DNA of 64,000 nt from Amazonocrinis nigriterrae CENA67 (lineage in GTDB: Bacteria > Cyanobacteriota > Cyanobacteriia > Cyanobacteriales > Nostocaceae): the NCBI RefSeq assembly GCF_016056305.1, contig NZ_JAECZC010000062.1, positions 45,101 to 109,100 on the forward strand. Direction: 5' to 3'. The position numbers and the translations under genes are program-made. The first letter of the stretch is position 1. Every line of letters starts with the position of its first letter. Below the pieces are notes generated by a model. That model had not been told where the DNA came from, ran no database searches, and saw nothing but the letters and a program-made list of their open reading frames with translations. Below, in pieces: positions 9,687 to 18,197 of the stretch.

Positions 9687-9721
9687 AGGTCTTGTTAACA
9701 AGACCTGAGCTTTATTTTTTT
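9687..9721 (+). terminator. Rho-independent terminator after tamB
   Basis: AGGTCTTG-TTAA-CAAGACCT forms an 8-bp hairpin, followed within a few bases by an uninterrupted T-run (9714-9721). It lies 180 bases after the tamB stop. The remaining spacer (9506-9887) shows no gene. Confidence 0.7.
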
Positions 9722-9887
9722 ATATCAAAATGGTCACAATGGACTATTTTACTGGTTTCTACTCCCTTATCATATCTTCAGATAAATTAGATTTGATTTT
9801 TGAAAAAAAGTAGGGGATAATACCGAAGAATACAAAAATCTAATAGCAACAATCATGAATTAGATTTTAGATGAGGAGATATATCCT

Positions 9888-10511
9888 TTGGAAAACCAAA
9901 AAATTTTGCATCCAACTAACAATTTCAATTCGCAATCTAAAATCCCAGCGGTATTTATAGATAAAGATGGCACTTTGATTGAGGATGTACCAAACAATGT
10001 TGACCCGCAATTAATGCAGTTAACAACGGGTGCCATTGAGGGATTACAGCTACTTAGCAAAGCTGGATATAAATTAATTGTAATTACCAACCAGTCGGGA
10101 GTAGCACGAGGTTATTTTCCAGAATCTGCCTTGGTGGCGGTGGAAGCGCGATCGCGTGAAATATTAGCTGAAGCTGGTATATTGCTAGATGGTTTCTACT
10201 ACTGTCCCCACCATCCAAATGGTGTAGTGTCTGAATATGCAATTGCTTGCGAGTGCCGCAAACCTAAACCAGGCTTAATTTTACGTGCAGCTGCCCAGCA
10301 AAATATAGATTTATCAAATTCTTGGTTTATTGGTGATAGTCTCTGTGACGTGGAAGCTGGCCATAGTGCAGGCTGTAAAACGATCTTGATAGATAAGGGT
10401 AATCAGTCTGAGTCCCAAATATCTTGTTTAGAAATTGCTGATTATATTGTGAGTAACCTTTCAATAGCGGCACAGGCAATATGTAAGCATTCACTAGCTA
10501 ATTTAGGGTAA
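9888..10511 (+). CDS. gmhB: D-glycero-D-manno-heptose 1,7-bisphosphate 7-phosphatase (HAD family)
   Basis: This 207-residue HAD-superfamily phosphatase removes the 7-phosphate from heptose bisphosphate in ADP-heptose synthesis for lipopolysaccharide. HAD motif I is D25-K-D27-G-T29, motif II is ITNQSG (66-71), and motif IV is GDSLCD (149-154). The GmhB-specific zinc ligands C106, H108, C121 and C123 are all present. The start is TTG at 9888, because GAGGAG lies at 9873-9878, nine bases upstream, and no in-frame ATG exists before residue 40. The gene stands alone; relatives that dephosphorylate histidinol or other sugars share the fold, but the zinc loop favours GmhB. Confidence 0.85.
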   Translation: MENQKILHPTNNFNSQSKIPAVFIDKDGTLIEDVPNNVDPQLMQLTTGAIEGLQLLSKAGYKLIVITNQSGVARGYFPESALVAVEARSREILAEAGILLDGFYYCPHHPNGVVSEYAIACECRKPKPGLILRAAAQQNIDLSNSWFIGDSLCDVEAGHSAGCKTILIDKGNQSESQISCLEIADYIVSNLSIAAQAICKHSLANLG

Positions 10512-10721
10512 AAACTCAGGGCTTGCGCTAACGCTAACAGCAACCCACTGGCGGCTCTACTCTGCAAAAAGCCCAGCCTCCCCTGCTTATTTGAACCTTA
10601 TTGAGATACCACCTCACAAAAGATTACATTAGATTGCTGAATGCTTGCAAATCAAGCTTTTCTGTATAAAGAGTGAGAAAATTAAAATGTAATTAAGTCA
10701 AACAAGGAAGGTGAAAATATC

Positions 10722-11003
10722 ATGTCAGTTAAACTGTTACCCGACCTTGAAGAATTAGCTGAAGGACTAGGATTTACAGGGATTCTAGGAATAATTCTTA
10801 TACCTGTGTTCCTGCCAGTTATCGGTAGTGTTGGCAGACCCATAGCTAAAGCCGCTGTCAAAAGAGGAATCCTTTTTTATCAAAAAAATAAAGCAGCTTT
10901 GACAGAATTAGGTGAAACTTGGCAAGACATCATCGCCGAAGCCAAAGCAGAAGTTGCTGAACCACCAATGAAATCGGCCCAACCAACAAAAATTTCCAAC
11001 TGA
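10722..11003 (+). CDS. DUF5132-type small membrane-associated protein
   Basis: This 93-residue protein has a hydrophobic segment (about residues 18-38: TGILGIILIPVFLP) followed by a basic patch (GRPIAKAAVKRG) and an acidic helix rich in Glu and Ala. The arrangement resembles the DUF5132 family of small cyanobacterial proteins; the function is unknown. The ribosome-binding region AAGGAAGG lies 10-12 bases before ATG. Monocistronic. The 210-bp spacer before it shows only Ala-codon-like repeats and no gene. Confidence 0.7.
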   Translation: MSVKLLPDLEELAEGLGFTGILGIILIPVFLPVIGSVGRPIAKAAVKRGILFYQKNKAALTELGETWQDIIAEAKAEVAEPPMKSAQPTKISN

Positions 11004-11117
11004 TTGCAAAACAAATTTTGTCATCCTATTGTTGACATGCAACAGCGATCGCATATTTCCAAACGATGCTTGGTAAAAGCATGTGATGTATTATACTAAA
11101 ATTCCTGGGATCAAAGA

Positions 11118-11663
11118 TTAATTCACCCTAACAATCTTTGCCGAGTAGATATGCCACATCCTTTGCTTGGGGGTTGAACCAGGAACATCATTCACACGTC
11201 GTAAGACATAACTACCTTTAAAGTGCTTGATGGTTCCATTAACACTTTTGGCAGTGATACTAACAGGAATTTCTATATACAATGAGCCTGCTGCACCATC
11301 AAGCCTTCCAGGTTTTCCAATCTTAACTTGAGAAGAAAGTGTATTTCTAAAGCCTTGCTTGAATTGCTCAAAAGTAGCTTGGCTAGCAGCACCATCACCA
11401 GACCAATCTTCATAAGCACTTTTGTAGTCTCGACGGTTAATGGCATTATAATAATGGCGAATAACTTGCACCGCCTGTTTTTGCTGGTCTTCGGTACTCG
11501 CATCGGCAACAGTCTTAACTTCTAAAGAAGGTTGTTGTATGTTTTGTCGAGCAATAGATATTTCACAACCTGTCATAGCAATAGACAATACCCCTGTGAG
11601 TAATACTTTTTGGTAGTGACTCATGGGTTTTATGTTGCTAAAAACTATACGTTTATTACTCAT
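11118..11663 (-). CDS. Putative lipoprotein with NTF2-like C-terminal region
   Basis: This 181-residue exported protein has a hydrophobic stretch (LLTGVLSIAM) ending at a lipobox-like MTGC near residue 33, which suggests a lipid-anchored envelope protein. An in-frame ATG at residue 14 would give a more typical signal peptide length and may be the true start. The mature region begins with a helix, VIRHYYNAINRRDYKSAYEDW (about 64-84), a pattern typical of SnoaL/NTF2-like folds. That assignment is inference. No catalytic motif is recognisable. Convergent with the DUF5132 gene. Confidence 0.65.
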   Translation of the reverse strand: MSNKRIVFSNIKPMSHYQKVLLTGVLSIAMTGCEISIARQNIQQPSLEVKTVADASTEDQQKQAVQVIRHYYNAINRRDYKSAYEDWSGDGAASQATFEQFKQGFRNTLSSQVKIGKPGRLDGAAGSLYIEIPVSITAKSVNGTIKHFKGSYVLRRVNDVPGSTPKQRMWHIYSAKIVRVN

Positions 11664-11754
11664 GGTAAATTAATCCAATTAGTGATAAGCTTCTACACTG
11701 ATGCTATCGCATACAATCTAGGCTGATCATCAACTCCAACTGCCAGCCTTTTTA

Positions 11755-12735
11755 TCAAACTTTAGGCGAAGCGAGGGCACTTAGTAGTAGCAGTGACCAC
11801 GGTACTTTAATATCAGGTACAAGCCAAGAGTAATTTCTGAGTATGGGTAAGGCTGCGGGTAGCACAAAACGAAGAGAACGTAACGATGCTGGGCGAGAAC
11901 CGTCTTGATCTACAAGATTATATTGTTTAGCCAATTCCGCAACAATATGCACACGTCCTGTACGACTGATTACATTTGGTTCATTAGCAAGTGCAGCAAT
12001 CACTCGTCCTGTTAATAAAGGAGTTTCCCAATTATAGCGATCGCTAATCAATAAGCTTTTTGGGTCAGTCTGATTTTGTTGTTGCATTTCAGACGCAAAC
12101 TGAGAAAACAGTTCAGTCCCCACAATACCCGGCCAAAGGGAAACAGAAGCGACATTATGCGGCTTGAGTTCAACAGCCATATCACTAGCCAAGCGATCGC
12201 ATCCTGCTTTCCCAGCACCATAGGCAGTACCAAAGATATAAAACAACCCACCCCAGGAGGAAATAGTGCAAATCAGTCCAGATTTACGCTTGGTCATCAT
12301 CCTCGCAGCAAAAACACTCGCAACATAATGGCTACGCAAACCAACATTGTTACAAGCATCCCAAAGACTGGGGTTACAATCCCAAAAAGGTTGTCCATTA
12401 GCATTTGCTAAAGCCTGCACACCTGCGTAAGCATTATTCACTAGTAAATCAAGTTGTCCTTGTTGTTCATCTTGGATACGTTCAAACAGCAACCGCACTT
12501 GTTCATCGTCACTGTGGTCTACCTGTACGGGAATGCATACACCACCAGCTTCTTCAACAGCTAATTGTGTTTCACCAAGAGTACCAAAAATGCGATCGCT
12601 AGCATCAGACTTGTTGAGGCTGCGTCCTGTAATATACACAGTTGCACCTGCTTCACCCAAACCAATAGCAATTCCCCTACCAATTCCCCGCGTCGCACCC
12701 GTAACTAATGTTACTTTTCCTTCAAGACTTTTCAT
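11755..12735 (-). CDS. SDR family oxidoreductase (DHRS1-like)
   Basis: This 326-residue short-chain dehydrogenase has TGATRGIG (12-19) for NAD(P) binding, NNAYAG (100-105), the catalytic Ser near 159-160, and Tyr172 with Lys176 in YGAGK. The extended C-terminal part and the GRSL pattern after strand two resemble DHRS1-type enzymes. The hydrophobic C-terminal end (LLLLSALAS) may associate with membrane. Substrate unknown. Monocistronic, divergent from the methyltransferase at 12877. Confidence 0.85.
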   Translation of the reverse strand: MKSLEGKVTLVTGATRGIGRGIAIGLGEAGATVYITGRSLNKSDASDRIFGTLGETQLAVEEAGGVCIPVQVDHSDDEQVRLLFERIQDEQQGQLDLLVNNAYAGVQALANANGQPFWDCNPSLWDACNNVGLRSHYVASVFAARMMTKRKSGLICTISSWGGLFYIFGTAYGAGKAGCDRLASDMAVELKPHNVASVSLWPGIVGTELFSQFASEMQQQNQTDPKSLLISDRYNWETPLLTGRVIAALANEPNVISRTGRVHIVAELAKQYNLVDQDGSRPASLRSLRFVLPAALPILRNYSWLVPDIKVPWSLLLLSALASPKV

Positions 12736-12876
12736 TTATTTGTGCTAGTTTGTCTACACTATATATAGCAACAGCCAAGGTCGTTAGAACATCAACAGAT
12801 GATAAAACTTAGACACAAAAAGACTTTTCACCCATTACCCAGTACCTAGTCCCCAGTCCCCTACTATACAGACCTC

Positions 12877-13605
12877 ATGTCTAAAAAGCCGTTTCAAAGT
12901 CGTCTGTTTGCCTCAAACACACCTTACACACTTTCAGAAAAATGGCAAAAAAGGGAAGCGCAAGTAGCATATCGCTTTAACCAGCAGTATCAAAATAAAA
13001 CCTTTGAACTACCACCAGAAGTCAAGGAAATGCCAATATATCAAGAATGGATTTCTGGTATATTGACAGGGAGAATTGTATCTCCTTTTTGGGAAATTGC
13101 TCAACCTCAAAAGAATCAACATTGTTTAGATATAGGCTGCGGTGTCAGCTTTTTAATCTATCCTTGGCGAGATTGGCAAGCATATTTTTATGGTCAAGAA
13201 ATCAGCACTGTAGCACAGGAGACTTTAAATTCCCGTGGTTCGCAGTTAAACTCAAAGCTATTCAAAGGAGTTGAGTTAGGCCCAGCGTATCAATTAAACT
13301 ACTCATCAGACCAGTTTGATTTAGCGATCGCCACAGGATTTAGTTGTTATTATCCCCTGGAATATTGGAGTAGTGTATTGGATGAGGTCAAACGAGTATT
13401 AAAACCCAATGGACAATTTGTATTTGATATCCTCAATTCACAACAGCCTTTGGCAGAAGATTGGGCAGTTCTAGAAACCTATTTAGGTGCTGAGGTGTTT
13501 TTAGAACCTGTAGTTGAGTGGGAAAAAACAATAAAAGCTGCTGGTGCTAAAGTAGTGACACGTCAATCAGGAGAATTATTTGACTTGTACAAAGTCCGGT
13601 TTTGA
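12877..13605 (+). CDS. Class I SAM-dependent methyltransferase
   Basis: This 242-residue protein has SAM-binding motif I LDIGCG at 84-89, an acidic end-of-strand-2 region, and FDLAIATGFSCYYPLEYW where post-motif I/II is expected. DEVKRVLKPNGQFVFDIL (motif III region) follows near 170-187. The family is generic, so the substrate cannot be inferred. It starts with ATG 42 bases after a CAGTACCTAGTCCCCAGTCCCC-like spacer repeat. A dispersed palindrome (13640) lies just downstream. Confidence 0.82.
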   Translation: MSKKPFQSRLFASNTPYTLSEKWQKREAQVAYRFNQQYQNKTFELPPEVKEMPIYQEWISGILTGRIVSPFWEIAQPQKNQHCLDIGCGVSFLIYPWRDWQAYFYGQEISTVAQETLNSRGSQLNSKLFKGVELGPAYQLNYSSDQFDLAIATGFSCYYPLEYWSSVLDEVKRVLKPNGQFVFDILNSQQPLAEDWAVLETYLGAEVFLEPVVEWEKTIKAAGAKVVTRQSGELFDLYKVRF

Positions 13606-13639
13606 TTTATTACTGATAACAGTCATTAGTCAACAATAG

Positions 13640-13659
13640 GGGCACACAGCTGTGTGCCC
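13640..13659. repeat. 20-bp palindrome, dispersed family
   Basis: GGGCACACAG is followed by its exact reverse complement. It belongs with the palindromes at 288 and 53595 (ACAGCTGT core). Confidence 0.7.
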
Positions 13660-13686
13660 GTAAAACTTGTAATTTAATGATAATTT

Positions 13687-14211
13687 ATGTCTAAATTTGC
13701 CAAATTATTTTCACATCTCATTAACTGGCGGCATATGACTGCCAGAGTCATAATAACTATTTGTATAACAGCAGGCATATTGAGTATTTTTGCCAGCAAT
13801 GCGCCTATCAGTTATGCTCAAACTGTTGTACCAAATGCCACTGTATATAACAGTCCTGAATGTACCTGTTGTGGCAAGTGGATGAACCACTTAAAAGAGC
13901 AAGGTTTCGCAATTAAAAATATACCCACAACTGACATCGAACAAGTTAAACAAAAGTACAACATCCCCAATAACTTGACCTCTTGTCACACAGCAATTGT
14001 CAATGGATATGTCATAGAAGGACATGTACCAGCAGACGATATTAAACGTCTGCTTGCAGAAAAGCCGAATGTTGCAGGCTTAACTGTACCTCAAATGCCT
14101 GTAGGAACACCAGGAATGGAAATAGGAAATCAAAAAGACCCATTTACTGTATTCTCTTTTGCTCCCAAAGGCAGAGTAGGAGTATTCAATAAATACGATA
14201 CTAATTCGTAA
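13687..14211 (+). CDS. DUF411 domain exported metal-binding protein
   Basis: This 174-residue protein has an N-terminal signal or anchor segment (about residues 17-44, ending ISYAQ) followed by a DUF411 domain. Metal-ligand candidates are C59-x-C61-C62 in PECTCCGKW, C100-H101 in TSCHT, and H113 in IEGHVP. DUF411 proteins are often found near copper-handling genes and are predicted periplasmic metal binders. No copper genes are adjacent here, so the metal is unproven. A possible alternative start is ATG at residue 17. The gene is followed by an AATTCGT tandem repeat. Confidence 0.85.
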   Translation: MSKFAKLFSHLINWRHMTARVIITICITAGILSIFASNAPISYAQTVVPNATVYNSPECTCCGKWMNHLKEQGFAIKNIPTTDIEQVKQKYNIPNNLTSCHTAIVNGYVIEGHVPADDIKRLLAEKPNVAGLTVPQMPVGTPGMEIGNQKDPFTVFSFAPKGRVGVFNKYDTNS

Positions 14212-14244
14212 TTCGTAATTCGTAATTAAGTAAATTTGAAGTAG

Positions 14245-14273
14245 GGTGTGTTATGGCTTTAGCCTAACGCACC
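14245..14273. repeat. GGTGYGTTA...TAACGCACC inverted repeat
   Basis: GGTGTGTTA and TAACGCACC flank an 11-base loop. Related copies occur at 37626-37654 and 37668-37698. This is a dispersed hairpin repeat of spacer regions. Confidence 0.65.
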
Positions 14274-14321
14274 GTTATATAATTACATCTAAATTCATCA
14301 ATTAAAGGAGTAACTCCTCTT

Positions 14322-14440
14322 TTAAATATTTGTTTTTATTAACAATGATTCAACTTCTTCATAAGTAAGAATATTGCCATCCTCGTAATATCTGAAGTCT
14401 TCCCAATGCTCTGCAAATTCTCCAGTATCAAACGAATCAC
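14322..14440 (-). pseudogene. Decayed C-terminal fragment of a small acidic protein
   Basis: On the minus strand about 38 codons read DSFDTGEFAEHWEDF, then YYEDGNILTYEEVESLL, and end at TAA (14322-14324). The frame is strongly protein-like and resembles small cyanobacterial proteins with YEDG...YEEVE tails. It has no start codon: upstream it runs into ACTGACA heptamer repeats. Interpreted as a remnant cut by repeat insertion. Confidence 0.5.
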
Positions 14441-14474
14441 AACTGACAAATGACAACTGACAACTGACAACTGA

Positions 14475-16997
14475 CTACTGACTCTTTTCTTGAAGAAGCG
14501 ATCGCCAGTCTGCGATCGCCTTTTCTGTCCATAACCAATTGTTACTTAATTTATTTACTTGAAAATTTACTGGATCACCTGTAATTACCGTTTGTCGTAA
14601 CTTGATAGCTTCGTTCAAATATTGTGTTTGTTTACTACCACTTTGATTCAGTGCAGCTTTATACAATCCAATAGCTAAACCAGCATAAGAAGTTAAACCA
14701 TCTGGAGGTACTGCTGCTTTCAAAGATACTTGTGCAGCAGAAGCTGTATTTTGCTGTTTGAGAGCTAAATTTAAAGCTTTAAACCAAGCATCATTGGCTC
14801 GGTTGAGATTGCTTTCAGCGTAGTAGGCAAAACCTAAAGCATTATTATACACCAGCGATTCTGGTTGAGCCTTGACAGCACTCTCCCAGTAACGGCGGGC
14901 ATCATCAATACTATATTTCTTGTCACCAATTTGGACAAACTGCCACGCTAATCGCCCCTTGAGGAAGTTGACGGCTGCATCGTCAGCTTGCTTTGACGGT
15001 ATCAAATTTAGGGCAGTTTCAGCAGCAGCAAATGCCCCACGATTCAGTAATTCTTCCACAGCAGCCAGTCCGGCTTGTAAGTCGCCTTGGCTTAATTTTT
15101 CCGTAGCAGTAGCAGTCACAACTCCGGTAGCAGCGGTCTTTAAATCAAGTTGAGGGTCGCCCGCAGCAGACGAAGACTTGGGAGCAACTACTGGTATATT
15201 AAGCAGTTGTGGTTGTCGATTTTGCCACCACCAACCTAAACCAAAAGCAGCTGCGATCGCACTTACTCCGACAATGCCTAAAATCGGTCGCAGTTGACGA
15301 CGAACACGAGATTTCAATGAAACTTTTGGTGATGAGGTCAGCAAAGAATTATCCCTATGTGCTGCAAAATCCCGGCTAGCTTCAGTTATCGCTTCGGGAA
15401 TTTCTCCTCTAGTTCCTAATTGCCTATTAAAACCAACAATTTCTTCAGAAGCCTGTGCTTGTGGAAGATTATTTTCTCTAATTTGTGGTGTAGTTTCCTC
15501 AGTTATAGCAGGTTGCTCATTTCCTGCTTTTTGGTGATCTAGCTGACGAAATAAATCTGAAACCAAAGCCGAATCTTCTGCATAGGTTGGGTCATCATAC
15601 TCAATTTCATCAACGAGATCGCCCCAAGTATCCTCACCTAACCAGTCTAGCTCAGAAGAATCATGAACCAAACCAGAGGGGATCATGTCGTCGATTGGTA
15701 AATGCATGTCCTCAATATCATCCACCATCCCAGAGTACATCGCTGGGGGAGTTGACTTGAAAGGCGGTCTATAATCGTTCAGTGATTCCGCATTGGCGTT
15801 AAAAGAAGTTTCCGGGGAGAGAAAACCATCAAACTCTGGCTGGAGATACAAAATCGGTAACGCCCAGTAAGTCTGGTGAGAACCATAAGCAGAAATTAAT
15901 CCCTGACGCACCCGACTGACACACAAATCTACAGGATATCCCTGACTGAGGTTGCGGTAAAACAATTGTGTCAGCGTGAGCGCGACTTCATCAGGAATAC
16001 GTTCTGACATAGCCAAGACGCTTCTGATCCCGCGCTTGACTAAACTTTCTGTGAGGTTACGTTCACCTGTTTCCCCAACAATCTCAGATGTAGCGGTGTA
16101 TGCTCCCCAGCAGGAGTTAAACACTGCCATTTGAATGTTATTGTTAACAAGCAAACCTGCTAAGTCATCACCACTGAGGGTTTCTGTTAAACCAGTTCTA
16201 CTACTAACTAGATAAATTTCTCCGCCGTTCGGCCCTAAGCTACTGTGGCCGGAGTAATGCAGAACATGGTATCTTCCTTGCTCTAAAGCTTGCGTCAATT
16301 CTTCCCGCCCTGGCTGGTCTAGCAGGGTGAGTTCAATTTCGGGTAAATGATTGCCATTTTCGGCAGTTCGTGGTATACTCCTACTTAATTCTGCTTGCAG
16401 TCTAATAGCTTCTTGTTTGAGAAGATCAAGCCGTACTTGATCTGGGGGAGACGCAAGTACCATCAAGACTTTTACACCATCTTCTTGTGCTAACTTTGGT
16501 ATGTTTCTCGATGGAAAGCGAGATGCTGACGCCAGAATACCGCTTTGGTAGCGAGAAAAAGCAATATAAGGGCCAGTTGCGACGGGGCGATCGCCTGCGT
16601 GCATAACTTCCCAAGGCAGACGTGCTAACCTTGTATCCTTTAACCCCAAGCGCAGACGCAGTACTTGTTGGTGGTTTTGGGCAATACCTTGGGCAGTAAT
16701 CCAACTATCTCTGAGAGTACCTTGAAACAGTGCGTTATAAAACTGCTGACCCAATGCCACCAAGTTGACAGAGTTCCTAGCTATGTCACTTTCGCGCCCG
16801 CCAAAAGGTAACACATCACCTTGCAATACCGACTTTAATGGGTCATTCATCAGATACCCAGCCGCCGCCAACCACTCACCCACAGGCCAAGTCACAAGTT
16901 CTTCTGCCAATGGCACTCCAGGCGCGACTCGTTCAGTCCGCACCAAGTAGTCATTTTGCCCTACAGGAGTTACCGAAATGTGGAATTCCTGAGTCAC
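14475..16997 (-). CDS. hetF: HetF, CHAT-domain protease of heterocyst differentiation
   Basis: This 840-residue protein has an N-terminal CHAT (caspase-like) protease domain at about 120-390. The catalytic His is H251 in YSGHSS and the Cys is C296 in NSCWGA. An acidic linker (about 420-520), one membrane segment (about 571-590) and a TPR-like helical C-terminus (about 620-840) follow. The architecture matches HetF, which is required for heterocyst formation, affects HetR levels and cell division, and is reported to act as a protease on PatU3. Identification rests on both the architecture and the six NsiR1 units immediately upstream, the known hetF context. Transcription is divergent from NsiR1, so the hetF leader probably overlaps the first copy. 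Heptamer repeats lie at its stop codon. Confidence 0.93.
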   Translation of the reverse strand: MTQEFHISVTPVGQNDYLVRTERVAPGVPLAEELVTWPVGEWLAAAGYLMNDPLKSVLQGDVLPFGGRESDIARNSVNLVALGQQFYNALFQGTLRDSWITAQGIAQNHQQVLRLRLGLKDTRLARLPWEVMHAGDRPVATGPYIAFSRYQSGILASASRFPSRNIPKLAQEDGVKVLMVLASPPDQVRLDLLKQEAIRLQAELSRSIPRTAENGNHLPEIELTLLDQPGREELTQALEQGRYHVLHYSGHSSLGPNGGEIYLVSSRTGLTETLSGDDLAGLLVNNNIQMAVFNSCWGAYTATSEIVGETGERNLTESLVKRGIRSVLAMSERIPDEVALTLTQLFYRNLSQGYPVDLCVSRVRQGLISAYGSHQTYWALPILYLQPEFDGFLSPETSFNANAESLNDYRPPFKSTPPAMYSGMVDDIEDMHLPIDDMIPSGLVHDSSELDWLGEDTWGDLVDEIEYDDPTYAEDSALVSDLFRQLDHQKAGNEQPAITEETTPQIRENNLPQAQASEEIVGFNRQLGTRGEIPEAITEASRDFAAHRDNSLLTSSPKVSLKSRVRRQLRPILGIVGVSAIAAAFGLGWWWQNRQPQLLNIPVVAPKSSSAAGDPQLDLKTAATGVVTATATEKLSQGDLQAGLAAVEELLNRGAFAAAETALNLIPSKQADDAAVNFLKGRLAWQFVQIGDKKYSIDDARRYWESAVKAQPESLVYNNALGFAYYAESNLNRANDAWFKALNLALKQQNTASAAQVSLKAAVPPDGLTSYAGLAIGLYKAALNQSGSKQTQYLNEAIKLRQTVITGDPVNFQVNKLSNNWLWTEKAIADWRSLLQEKSQ

Positions 16998-17175
16998 AGC
17001 TTCTCCTGTCCGCCTCCTAAATTTAATTGGAAACGCGAAAGTTTCAAGTCGATTTTTCGCTCCTTCTGATACCTTAGATGCATCCTGCTACTTAATGTTT
17101 CTCAACTCAGTTGTTTTGCTTTTTGTACTTCTACAACTTTATCCGGATTAGTTGGCATCGGCATAGAACACTTTA

Positions 17176-17237
17176 TTGGTAGATGCACCTTGATCTTCAA
17201 CTCCCCTAGTCGGCTCATGCCTATTAGGGGTTTTTTT
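17176..17237 (+). ncRNA. nsiR1: NsiR1 copy 1 (hetF-proximal, divergent sequence)
   Basis: TCCGGA lies at 17142-17147. The RNA begins near TTGGTAGATGCACC and ends in a CCCCTA...TAGGGG hairpin plus T7. The body differs from the other copies after the first 14 bases. It lies 179 bases upstream of the hetF start on the opposite strand, so it would be antisense to a hetF leader longer than this. Confidence 0.82.
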
Positions 17238-17432
17238 AATTTTGGCAAACAGTCACAACCACCAATACAAGGATTCTTTACCAAAGAATACAACTGAACA
17301 AAAAATTGCTCCTTAAGAATTAAGTTGCCAAATTGATTAACATTAAATGTTTTTTTTTATACTTAATAGCAGTTACAACCATGATTATGAAACATTTATC
17401 CGGAAAGCGCTGTTTGGGGTGCGAACAACTAA

Positions 17433-17495
17433 TTGGTAGATGCACCCTGATAACTAACTCCCCTAGCTAGCTAACACTGGCTGGGGGATTTTTTT
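17433..17495 (+). ncRNA. nsiR1: NsiR1 copy 2
   Basis: TCCGGA at 17399-17404. The start is TTGGTAGATGCACC, with a terminator hairpin CCCC...GGGGG followed by T7. The promoter spacer (AAGCGCTGTTTGGGG) differs slightly from later copies. Confidence 0.87.
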
Positions 17496-17566
17496 AAAGG
17501 GCATCACCAACAACCATATTATGAGATATTTATCCGGAAGGCGCTGTTTGAGCTGTGAACAATTAA

Positions 17567-17630
17567 TTGGTAGATGCACCCTGATAATTAACTCCCCTGG
17601 CTGGTTAACACTGGCTGGGGGATTTTTTTT
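17567..17630 (+). ncRNA. nsiR1: NsiR1 copy 3
   Basis: TCCGGA at 17533-17538. The full conserved body ends in a CCCC/GGGGG terminator with T8. All elements are intact. Confidence 0.87.
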
Positions 17631-17685
17631 GGTATCACCATTAGAGATTTGTCCGGAAGATGCTGTTGGAGATGCGAACAATTAA

Positions 17686-17749
17686 TTGGTAGATGCACCC
17701 TGATAATTAACTCCCCTGGCTGGTTAACACTGGCTGGGGGATTTTTTTT
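17686..17749 (+). ncRNA. nsiR1: NsiR1 copy 4
   Basis: TCCGGA at 17652-17657. Body as copy 3, terminator hairpin plus T8, then the GGTATCAC linker shared with neighbouring units. Confidence 0.87.
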
Positions 17750-17804
17750 GGTATCACAATTAGAGATTTGTCCGGAAGATGCTGTTTTAGATGCGAACAA
17801 TTAA

Positions 17805-17869
17805 TTGGTAGATGCACCCTGATAATTAACTCCCCTGGCTGGCTAACACTGGCTAGGGGATTTTTTTTT
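17805..17869 (+). ncRNA. nsiR1: NsiR1 copy 5
   Basis: TCCGGA at 17771-17776. The terminator stem carries one change (CTAGGGG in place of CTGGGGG) that still pairs; T9 follows. Its promoter is identical to that of copy 6. Confidence 0.87.
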
Positions 17870-17924
17870 GGTATCACAATTAGAGATTTGTCCGGAAGAT
17901 GCTGTTTTAGATGCGAACAATTAA

Positions 17925-17987
17925 TTGGTAGATGCACCCTGATAACTAACTCCCCTGGCTGGCTAACACTGGCTGGGGGATTTTTTT
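17925..17987 (+). ncRNA. nsiR1: NsiR1 copy 6
   Basis: TCCGGA at 17891-17896. The body and terminator are intact with T7. It is the last unit of the hetF array; the following spacer carries a GGGGAAAGGGG/CCCTTT inverted repeat at 18063-18122. Confidence 0.87.
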
Positions 17988-18197
17988 GGCTCAAGTTGCT
18001 AGTTACAAAAATGCCTGCTGTCAGGTGATATCTCTACTAGTAGTACGCCAAGTTGCCTTGGCGGGGTAAAGGGGAAAGGGGAAAGGTTTTTGTCCCTTAC
18101 CCTTTTCCCTTTAACCTTTACCCAAGCTCCACAAGCGCATTTTTGGGTTGGCAGACTACTAGAGTAGATTGGCGCTGAATTGGAAAATAATAGATGT

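Larger units (their letters stand above)
17142..17987 (+). repeat. NsiR1 tandem array upstream of hetF (six units)
   Basis: Six direct repeats each contain TCCGGA, a roughly 28-base spacer, the conserved TTGGTAGATGCACC start, a CCCC/GGGG hairpin and a T-run. Spacing is 119-120 bp between units 3-6, 134 bp between 2 and 3, and 257 bp between 1 and 2. This is the arrangement known for NsiR1 upstream of hetF in heterocystous cyanobacteria. TCCGGA matches the -35-region element of heterocyst-specific (DIF+) promoters. Confidence 0.9.

Noticed and set aside
12048..12748. Several frames of 65-111 codons opposite the SDR gene
   Set aside because: Antisense or alternate-frame shadows of a well-supported SDR coding region.
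17142..17987. Possible CRISPR array
   Set aside because: The units are 119-134 bp and nearly identical throughout, contain promoters and T-run terminators, and have no short repeats separated by unique spacers.
17463..18028. Open frames of 70-95 codons on both strands across the NsiR1 arrays (also 53636-53824)
   Set aside because: They translate the tandem sRNA/terminator units and repeat with the same period; coding content is a by-product of the repeat.
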